Assembly: GCA_014281115.1 (NCBI GenBank)
Contig: JACONQ010000001.1
Span: forward strand, 2,046,001-2,110,000
Length of the DNA: 64,000 bases
From: Laburnicola sp. R22_1
Taxonomy: Eukaryota > Ascomycota > Dothideomycetes > Pleosporales > Didymosphaeriaceae
Direction: 5' to 3'
The translations under genes and the position numbers were made by a program. Positions 56,616-64,000 of this stretch are shown piece by piece (the stretch's first letter is position 1; each line of letters opens with the position of its first letter). Below the pieces are notes generated by a model. That model was not told the DNA's origin and made no database searches. It saw nothing but the letters and a program-made list of their open reading frames with translations.

Positions 56616-58288
56616 TAAGAAAAAACCTTTAGACCTTTATAATAAGGCTAGATATAGAGATAGAAAAATTCTAATATTCTAGAAAAATAAATAGAAATAC
56701 TACTTCTCTCCTATAAACTTACTCTTACTTAGATTAAAATTAAGATTTATTTCTTTAACCTTCTTATAAAGAATAATAATTTAATTAGGACTAATAGCTG
56801 CAAAATCTAGAACCTACTTAATACACTCTAGAAGAGTAGTAATTTTACATTTTTAATATCTTACTAGTGCAGATAGTTTTTATAATATCTAGAATAAGCT
56901 TAACTAAATTCTAATAGAGAGGCTCTAGAATAGATAGAGTAAAAGTAGTAATTAACTATAGTATAATATTAGCTAAAGAAGTTAAACTCTAAAAACCTAG
57001 GACTTATAGTAAGTTTATTAGAAAGAGCTTAAAGAATAGTATAAGTATTTTATTAAATTATAAAAATTTAACGTAGAAGCTCTATATTCTATCTAGAATA
57101 TCTAGTATTAGTATTATCTATCTTTTAGGGCTTAACTTAAGCACTCTAGATAGTAGAGCTATACTTATAAATAAAGACATTAAAATAAGCTTACTAGAAA
57201 TTAAAAAGAGACTTACTAGTATAACTATTACTATAGAGAATATGTTATAAGATAAGATTAGTAAATTTAATTTTAGTAGAGTTCTCTTATAAGCTATACT
57301 AAATCTAAAATATAGATTAGCAAGGAAGAGGTTTACTAGAAAATTATTATACCTTACTTAAACACTTACTAGAATAAATAATATAAGCCTTATAGTTACA
57401 CTTTTTTCTTATAAGTCTTTATATATAGAAAATAAGCTGCTTAAGATAGTGTTAGTAGGTCTTTTTATAAATATAGGCAGTCTTAAAGACGCACTTCTTA
57501 GATATTATATAGATAGCCTTAAGGATCTTCTAATTATAGCTTAAGTTCTTAAAGAACTACTTAGAATTAGTAAGGAATAATATAGAAGAACTAAAAAACT
57601 AACTCTATAATAGTCCTTTATAGTCTTATTACGCATAAACGTCTTAAGGTTCTTAGTACTATAGAGATTTAAAGTAGGTAGTAAAGGCTTACTAATATAA
57701 GTAAAAGTGCTATAAGTTGCAATTTTTATTGGGGAATACTAAGCTATAGTTAAGCTAGCCTTTAGACGCTTGCTTAGAGTTATAAGGGCTACTATAAGGT
57801 ATTACTTATTAGCTCTAACTATAATAGAGATTAATAATAAGAAAAATTGCAAAAATAGTATAAAGGTAGAAGTAGCAATTAGAATATAGTGCAATATTAA
57901 TAAGGAGTATTACAGATATAGTAGTAGAGTAAAATAAAAAAGTAGAACTAAGGTAGAAACCTTTTTATTTACCTTAGCTAGAGCAAATAATATTAGCGCG
58001 AATTCTTAACTAAAATAGGCAGCTACGCTATAGAAACTAAGAGAGATAAATATAAACGCGTTAAATATAACAACTAAGTTGCCCTATTAAAGGTAGAAGA
58101 ATAGGAGTCTAGTACTTTTTCTAGCTAAAGTACGCTTAGAACCTCCTAAAGCCTTAAAGTACTATTGCTAGCATATATAGTATTAGATTTATCCTTAAGA
58201 CTTTAGGCGTGTAGGAGGGGAATTAGTGCTACTACTATAGGGAGTATAAAATATAACGCTAGGATTTTTTTAGGGGGGGAAGGAGATA
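56616..58288 (+). pseudogene. GYP-1 extra reading frame between integrase and 3' LTR
   Basis: A 1.67-kb region present in all four gypsy copies. From 57026 (SLKNSISILLNYKNL) to a TAG at 58238-58240 one frame runs for 405 codons with about 22 TAA/TAG, most likely former Gln/Trp codons. Stretches such as STLDSRAILINKDIKISLLE, LARKRFTRKLLYLT, TIIEINNKKNCKNSIKVEVA and TKVETFLFTLARANNISANS recur in the other copies. I recognise no domain. It could be an env-like or accessory ORF, but the opposite strand is also rather open, so the coding strand is not proven. It ends in a purine tract, AGGGGGGGAAGGAGA, at about 58272-58286. Confidence 0.5.
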
Positions 58289-58464
58289 TATAAGAGGCTA
58301 AGCGCCCTTTTATAGTTACTTAGCCTGCTGCCTTAGAGTTCTAGGTCTATACTTCTACTAAGCTAGAAGTATATATAAGTCTATAGCTAGAGTTACTATT
58401 AAACTTTATTAAATTTATAAGTTTACTTAGGCAACTCTAACCTCTTAGTCTAAAGTTCCTTATA
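58289..58464 (+). repeat. GYP-1 3' LTR
   Basis: 176 bp, TATAAGAGGCTAAGCGCCC...AAAGTTCCTTATA. Confidence 0.88.
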
Positions 58465-58469
58465 GATAC

Positions 58470-59132
58470 TTTATTAGTTTCTTATAAAGAACTAGCAGCT
58501 TCTTCTTTAATATACTATAGAGAGGCCTAAAAGGGATTTCTAGAGTTTTTTATTCTTCTTAATAAGGGTGATTAAGTAGTTAATCCTAGGGCCTTATAAT
58601 AGGGGAAGTTTATTAGCTTACTCTCTTAAGGAAACTCCTACCTAGTCTAGAAGCTACTTAAGGAGGTAGTCTCTTAGGTTTACTTTAGCCTTTAGGGATA
58701 GGGCCTTCTAAATATCTTTAAGAAAGGCAGTAAAGACTATTAACCTATTCTTTTTTTATATTTCTTCTATTTTGGGTTATAAACAATGTAGTAGAGATCT
58801 CTTAACTAGAAGTAGGGGTTTATCTCCTCTACTTATCCCTAATTCTTATATAGGAAAATCCTATATATATAGACTATTTTCTTAGGGCCACTAATATAGT
58901 ATTCTTCTTCTACTATAGTAAACTAAGAACTAGTTTATAGTCTTTCTTCTTCCTATTAATATACGCCTATATTATTTTAATGTGCCTTTTAATATCTATT
59001 TCTATATAAGCGGCTTTGTGAACTAAGGAGGTTACTTTTCTATATCCTATTACTTAATAGGAATTATTTAAATTAATATAGTATAAGTTAGCTTTCCTAG
59101 TAACCTTTTTAAATATAAAGGTAGTAGTTAAA
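58470..59132 (-). pseudogene. GYP-2 RT N-terminal and protease region
   Basis: Minus-strand homologue of GYP-1 48497-48961 and the linker before it. The stretch RYLGLKAKVNLRDYLLK can be read (reverse of 58640-58700). It is joined to 40841 once GYP-1 is removed. P4 follows at 59133. Confidence 0.65.
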
Positions 59133-59134
59133 TA

Positions 59135-61007
59135 ACGTACTCCACAACCGAGCGACTCACCCAACCGAGCGACTCACTTTTGCCAAGACCCCACCAAAAC
59201 GTGCTACCATCAATAGTACAACGCGATGCCTCAACAACACAACAAACTACTAGCGTCAAACAAAGCTCGTATACAGCTTGCGATCCAGGCTATCAAATAA
59301 GACGCGTCACTTTCGCAAAGACGCGCTGCCGCCCTCTATAACATCCCTCAAAAGACCCTCAGCCGACAACGCGCTGGAATCGCCTTCTAACGCGACTGCC
59401 CACCCAACACAATAAAGCTTACTATAAGAGAGGAGAAGGCGATTATACAGCATGTACTCGACCTAGACTCACAAGGATTCCTGCCACGGCTTGCTGCCGT
59501 GGAGGATATGGCCAATTCTTTGCTAGCTAAGCGGCATCGCGACCCTGTAGGCTATAACTGGGCTCCAAACTTTGTTAAGCGCCAGCCAGAGCTTAAAGTC
59601 AAGTTTAATCAAAAGTACAACTATAAGAGAGCCCTCTAGGAGGATCCTAAGGTGATACAAGGCTAGTTCCGGCTTGTGGAGAACATAAAGGCTAAGTATA
59701 GTATCCTAGATAAGGACACCTACAATTTCGACGAGTCTGGCTTTATGATGGGCATAATATCGACTAGAGCAGTAGTCATAGGCTCTAAGCGTCGAGGACG
59801 GCCAAAGCAGGTGCAGTAGGGCAATAGGGAGTGGACAACAGTCATCCAAGGCATCAACGCAATGGGGTGGTGGATCCCACCCTTTATTATCTTTGGGGGC
59901 AAGCACCACCTCTCCGCCTAGTATAAGGAGAAGGATCTACCTCATAATTAGGTTATTGCAGTCTCTAAGAACAGCTAGACAACAAATAAGCTTAGTCTGC
60001 AATAGCTGAAGCACTTTAATAAGCATACAAAGAGGCGTACTATTAGTAGAGCACGTTTGCTCATTATTAATGGCCACGAAAGTCACAACTCGCTCGAATT
60101 CCAGGATTACTGCAAAAAGAGTAATATTATTACTCTCTATATGCCTCCACATTCGTCGCACCTCTTGCAGCCACTTAACGTGGGTTGTTTTGCGCCGTTA
60201 AAGAAGGCGTATGGGCGCCAAGCCAAGAATCTGATGCGCAACCACATCACGCACATCACCAAAATCAAGTTCCTACCTTGCTTTATTGCTGCTTTTAAGG
60301 CTTCAATTACTAAAAGTAATATTAAAGGAGGCTTTCGAGGTGCTGGCCTAGTGCCCCACGACCCAGAGGCTGTACTATCGCAGCTTGACGTCCGCCTGCG
60401 TACGCCTCTAGAATGTACTATTCGCGATAGTACATAGGAGTCGCAAACTCCGCGAAATAGTACAGAACTTAGGTCACAATCAATGCTGGTTAAGCAGAGG
60501 ATTCAAAGGCATGTGGATAGTTCCCCAACTTATATGGTTAAGGCGGTGGAAAAGCTCGTCAAAGGCGCCGAGCTGATAGGGCATTCTTTAGTGTTGATGA
60601 CCAAACGCAACGCCGAACTTTAAGCTGCTAATGAGGCCGCCACGCGACATAAATCGCACAAAAGAAAGCGATTGCAGCAAGAAGGAGCTCTTATAGCTAA
60701 AGAGGGCCAGCGGCTGGCTACTCTAAAGGACTTTGCGGCGCGCAGTGATGGCAAGAAGGCAAAGAAGAGGGCGCGCGTTGATGGAGGCGAGCCAACTCAA
60801 CGGCGCTGTGGACGCTGCGGCGAGCCTGGGCACAATAGAACAACGTGTAAATAACCTGCAGAAGTAGATTCTGAATAGATTGGCCTATTTAGACTATTGA
60901 TAATAGTTCGTATTGACTCTGTACTGTCGTGAATAGTACATGTTTTGGTGGGGTCTTGGCAAAAGTGAGTCGCTCGGTTGGGTGAGTCGCTCGGTTGTGG
61001 AGTACGT
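59135..61007 (+). mobile_element. P4, pogo-type DNA transposon, least mutated of its family
   Basis: 1873 bp, with TA duplications at 59133-59134 and 61008-61009. The TIR ACGTACTCCACAACCGAGCG contains ACCGAGCGACTCACC twice, then TTTTGCCAAGACCCCACC. GYP-3 at 33830-33845 (GTTAAATATTCTAAATTAAG) shows the empty site. Confidence 0.93.
59226..60854 (+). pseudogene. P4 pogo (DDE_1) transposase, single frame with 11 stops
   Basis: ATG (59226) to TAA (60852-60854), 542 codons plus stop, no indel. N-terminus MPQQHNKLLASNKARIQLAI with a helix-turn-helix; CENP-B-like part (LTIREEKAIIQHVLDL, WAPNFVKRQPEL); DDE domain. The first box, YNFDESGFMMG, keeps Asp (near 59726). The second, LLIINGHESHNS, has Asn for Asp (60057 on), and the third, LLQPLNVGCFAPLK, has Asn for Asp. 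Then CFIAAFKASITKSNIKGGF and AGLVPHDPEAVLSQLDVRLR. The C-terminus is a perfect zinc knuckle, CGRCGEPGHNRTTC. Eleven premature TAA/TAG codons fit CAA, CAG or TGG. Minus-strand runs at 59706-60161 are shadows. Confidence 0.92.
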
Positions 61008-61009
61008 TA

Positions 61010-62709
61010 CTCTAAATTAAGTATAGTATATATAAAGGTAATATTATTAATAAAAGTGTTTATAATAATTAGTATTAAATCTAGCTATATTTTCTTATAT
61101 ATATTACAGTTCTCCTCTAGTTTCTTTATAACTAGCTTTATCTCCTCCTTTTAATAACTTCTAGGGGGAGAAACTAGTTTTTTAACTCTACTAAGCTGTT
61201 AATATTTTTATTACTACTAATTATCTTTTAGGCCTTGCCTAACCTAGCTTAAGTTAGGGGTATAGTAGCTTAGAAATCATAGTTCTAGATGCTATAGCCC
61301 TTCTTACTATAATAGAAGCATACTCTCTTTTTATAACGCTTCTCTAACTTCTTTTTAAAGACTTATTTAGCGCGCTTTTTTGTCTTTAGAGGGTTTACTT
61401 TAGTAGTTTTTATAGGACTAAAATATATAAGTCCCTAATCTATAGTATTTATAGACTTAGTAAAAAGGAGGCTATTGCGTAAAAAGGCTTTAATATCTTT
61501 ATATAGTAAATATTTTCCTTAACTATATTAACTCTATTTATAAATAATATAAGCTTCTAATTTTTAAAAATCTTTACTATAATTAGCCTATTCTATAAAA
61601 TTATATATAAGGCTCTTTAGTAAATATTCTTTAGATTCTTCTAATTATCTTTATTAGTCTTAGTAGCTAGGCGTATAAAGTTAGTATTAAACTTAGCTAG
61701 TAGTGTTTTACCCTACTAGCTAAGGAATAGCCTATTTTATATTTACTTTTTTACTAACTTATTGCAAAAGCTTATATTTAGAAAAACCTAGAATTTATCT
61801 TTAGAATAGGTTCCTTTCTCTATAAAGACTAGTATAATATCTGCTATCTTACCTATTGGCCTATTTATAATATAATTAACTATATTTCCTAAAAGGGGGC
61901 AATTCTTATAAATCTTAGCCTTTATTATATATTTCTAATACTAGTAATCCTAACAGCTTCTAAAGAACAACTCTAGATTAGAGAGTTAGAAGCGTTAGCA
62001 CTCTATTAGCACTTTACTAGCTACTAGTATTACTACTATTATTTAGAAGGGGGCTAAAGGTATAGTCCCTATTCTAGTATATTATTCTAATAAGGTCTAG
62101 AGCTATTTATTAGTATTTAGTTAAACTACTAGTATAGCTTAGAGTTACTTTAAGCTAGTAAGACAGCTTATAATTTGCGTTAGCGTGTTTTAAAGGGCGT
62201 CTTCTTTTATATTCTAGGCCTTTCTCTCCTCTTTATGGAGGTACTTAAGGCCCTATTAACCTTTAGTTTTATTGATACTAGTAAACTAGCTTAATCTTTT
62301 ATATATATTCTGTTTTATTATAATCTCCTACATATAGTTTCTTAGTAAGGTTAGTAGTAATATCTACTTCTATAGCTCCTTACTATTAGAGTTTAGTAAC
62401 TTATTATACTAGGTAAACAATAAGGGTGTTTTTCCTTTTATAAAAAGGCCTTAGTGCTCTTTTTGTTATATTTATAGTTGTTTGTAAAGTTAAGAGATTT
62501 TAATATTTAACTTAATTACTTACTAGAGACCTATTTTAAAGATACTATAGACTAGATTATAGCTCTTTATATTTCTTAAAACTAGAGTATAAAGTTATTT
62601 AGGCGTAAAGAAGTGTACTACAAATCCTTTCTTATATTTATAGGTTTGTTCTTAGCGTATTAGGAAGATTTTGTAAGCTTTCCTATTATAAGAGGTTAAT
62701 TAAATTTAA
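61010..62709 (-). pseudogene. GYP-2 gag and protease-region relic
   Basis: Minus-strand homologue of the gag of GYP-1 and GYP-4, ending at the 5' LTR. The knuckle remnant lies near 61320 (complement of AGAAGCATACTCTC, giving ...YASI/C-type residues). It has lost most of the tandem gag-leader units seen in GYP-3. Confidence 0.65.
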
Positions 62710-62892
62710 TATAAAGGGCTTTAGACTAAGAGATTAAAGTTGGCTAAGTAAACTTATAAATTTAATAAAGTTTAAGAGTAACTCTAGCTATAGACTTATA
62801 TACTCCTAGCTTAGCAGAAGTATAGACTTAAAACTCTAAGGCTCTAAGATAGTAGGCTAAGTAACTAGTAGAAGGGCGCTTAGCTCTTCACA
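62710..62892 (-). repeat. GYP-2 5' LTR
   Basis: 183 bp, TATAAAGGGCTTTAG...AGCTCTTCACA. Same length as the 3' LTR at 3381-3563. It keeps the ancestral CA at its right edge (TG on its own strand). Confidence 0.87.
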
Positions 62893-62999
62893 CTTAAAAC
62901 GCTTTTCTATATTATTAATAATAGCAGAAATAACTGCTATTATTATAATATTTTTATTAGAAACCCCTTAGTCTTAAAAAAAATAAACAAACTACAGCT

Positions 63000-63930
63000 A
63001 TTAAATTACAAGAATCTTTAGAAAAAGCTAATTATATATAAATTATAATTTTTTTAGTATTAACTACTTAACTCTATTATAGGGCGCGTGTAACATTACT
63101 ATATTAATAGCTACCGACTTTAAAAATTAATAAGTACTTAATAATATCTAGAAAAAGACCCTTATATAGTATAATTAGCACCTTAGCTCTAATAGGCTAC
63201 CTTCTACACTTAATATAATATAAAATTTTATATTAAAAATAGCTAAAAAAGACTTTAAGTATAAAGTAGCTAACGCGCTTTATAAAGTGCTATAAGCTTA
63301 ACTTAATAAATAATAGACCTTTAGTCTTACTTTTAGGGCTATAAAGCTAATTCTATTTTTAAATATATACTATACTTTAACCTATTAAAGTGTAAAATTA
63401 AGTAATATAATATTAACGCGTAGTATATTTATAATATAGATAAAAAACACTTCTTTATTAGAGTGCCTAGTAAATTAAATAAAGTCTTTTTATATAGCTA
63501 TTTTAAAAGTAGAAAAGGTTAGTATATACTATAAAATAGTAATTATAAGTAAATAATATTAATATTATTTATACACCGTACGGGCAAGAGTACCTAAGGG
63601 GGTTAAGATTTTAGTATTGTCACATAATAGTATTACGTAGGAATTATATAATGCCTATACGGTACAGCCTATATGTTATAGAATCTTCTTCTTTTTATTT
63701 ATACCTTTTCTAGAGATAAGCAATTAATACTAAGTTAGTTCTATTATAGTATTTCCTTTTCTTATATAATTATTCTATACACCCTCTATACTTGCTAGTA
63801 TAGAGTATTAGATATTAATATCTATACAGCTAGCTATAAAGCCTATTTAACACTAATTAGTAGTTAACTAATCCTTAACTATAAATTAGTAAGAGTAAAG
63901 ACAAATTACATAAGTTGTTATTAGCTATAG
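63000..63930 (+). pseudogene. Z pogo-like transposase, strongly decayed
   Basis: The only clear block is near 63410-63500: KIKQYNINA*YIYNIDKKHF, then FIRVPSKLNKVFL, matching the first catalytic box of DDE_1 transposases (YNMDEKGFLIGVxSRxKRVF; Asp kept, Glu to Lys). Upstream frames are shifted against each other. Downstream the domain is cut by a MITE-like insertion, and the second and third catalytic boxes were not found, so the copy is probably internally deleted. Confidence 0.6.
63574..63664. mobile_element. MITE-like 91-bp insertion in Z
   Basis: The ends form a 13-bp imperfect inverted repeat, CACCGTACGGGCA and TGCCTATACGGTA (two transitions plus the outermost base). It is GC-richer than its surroundings. 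The TSD is not clear; TA flanks are possible. Confidence 0.45.
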
Positions 63931-64000
63931 TTTTTTTGCGACTAAGAGGTTTCTAATAAAAATATTACAATAATAGTAGATATCCCTCCTACTATTGTAT

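Larger units (their letters stand above)
40847..58464 (+). mobile_element. GYP-1, full-length Ty3/gypsy element with four pogo insertion sites
   Basis: 5' LTR 40847-41022 and 3' LTR 58289-58464, with TSD GATAC at 40842-40846 and 58465-58469. GYP-3 near 32965-32985 (GTTAAGGTACTCTATTAG) is the uninterrupted sister. Without P2, P3, P5, P6 and EL1 it is about 7.8 kb: LTR, gag, protease region, RT, RNase H, integrase, an extra frame, polypurine tract, LTR. Confidence 0.9.
3381..62892 (-). mobile_element. GYP-2, Ty3/gypsy element carrying the whole nest
   Basis: A minus-strand gypsy element with its 3' LTR at 3381-3563 and 5' LTR at 62710-62892 (both 183 bp). The flanks are CTTAT at 3376-3380 and CTTAA at 62893-62897, a 5-bp TSD with one difference. 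The sister sequence at 7355-7380 is the empty site. Subtracting R2A, R2B, GYP-3, the EL1 copy, GYP-1 and P4 leaves about 7.8 kb. Its own sequence survives at 3564-4286, 14335-14433, 18875-19345, 35947-36703, 37889-40841, 58470-59132 and 61010-62709. Confidence 0.85.
62893..64000 (+). mobile_element. pogo-like element Z, right part, running off the window
   Basis: Continues the Z end interrupted at 3380. 62893-62990 is repeated inverted at 63930-64000 (ATTAGAAACC...TTAGTC against GACTAAGAGGTTTCTAAT), so the right TIR begins near 63930 and its tip lies beyond the window. A hairpin with 11-bp arms, AATAATAGCAG...CTGCTATTATT, lies at 62917-62944. The mirrored copy at the window end reads AATAATAGTAG...CTACTATTG. 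Confidence 0.75.

Noticed and set aside
59706..60161. three minus-strand frames of 60-74 residues
   Set aside because: Shadows of the P4 transposase, which is well supported on the plus strand.
1..64000. tRNA, rRNA or CRISPR features
   Set aside because: No cloverleaf, no rRNA-like conserved block and no regularly spaced direct repeats with unique spacers were found. The tandem arrays at 23003 and 28468 are subterminal transposon repeats.

Overview
The window is a block of transposable elements (TEs) from a filamentous ascomycete genome. I found no host gene in its own setting. Most of it is very AT-rich and full of TA/TAG/TAA. Sister copies differ almost only by C-to-T and G-to-A changes, and stops stand where relatives have Gln (CAA/CAG) or Trp (TGG). 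This is the signature of repeat-induced point mutation (RIP, CpA to TpA), so the host is probably a Pezizomycotina species; I cannot name it. The region could be an AT isochore or pericentromeric heterochromatin (inference).

Left edge (1-3380): the 3' end of a pogo/Fot1-type DNA transposon, a truncated Ty1/copia element with its 3' LTR, an unclassified repeat X that recurs inverted at 5042-5605, and the left end of another pogo relic, Z.

Main body (3381-62892): one Ty3/gypsy element, GYP-2 (minus strand, 183-bp LTRs), expanded from about 7.8 kb to 59.5 kb by nested insertions. From left to right it holds R2A (containing X', a Tc1/mariner element, a second Z end, and GYP-4 with a copia solo LTR and pogo element P1), R2B (containing a short LTR element), GYP-3 (minus; containing a GC-rich solo LTR, a 5.7-kb hAT-like element and four copies of two short retroposon-like families), an EL1 copy, GYP-1 (plus; containing P2, P3 with P3n nested inside, P5, an EL1 copy and P6), and pogo element P4. 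Most joins are supported by a target-site duplication (TSD), and many also by an uninterrupted sister copy elsewhere in the window. After subtracting the insertions, GYP-1, GYP-2 and GYP-3 each return to about 7.8-8.0 kb, an independent check of the parse.

Right edge (62893-64000): the rest of Z, with a decayed pogo transposase and the start of its inverted right end.

Nothing here looks functional. Transposases and polymerases keep long reading frames but carry many in-frame stops, and several have lost catalytic Asp or Glu residues. The most unusual content is the hAT-like element at 22976-28643. It has telomere-like terminal repeats, a long unidentified reading frame, and a RIP-damaged but clearly recognisable intron-containing histone H3-like gene at 27741-28283.

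Boundaries given to the base rest on TSDs and sister copies read by eye. Limits of decayed coding regions are approximate.
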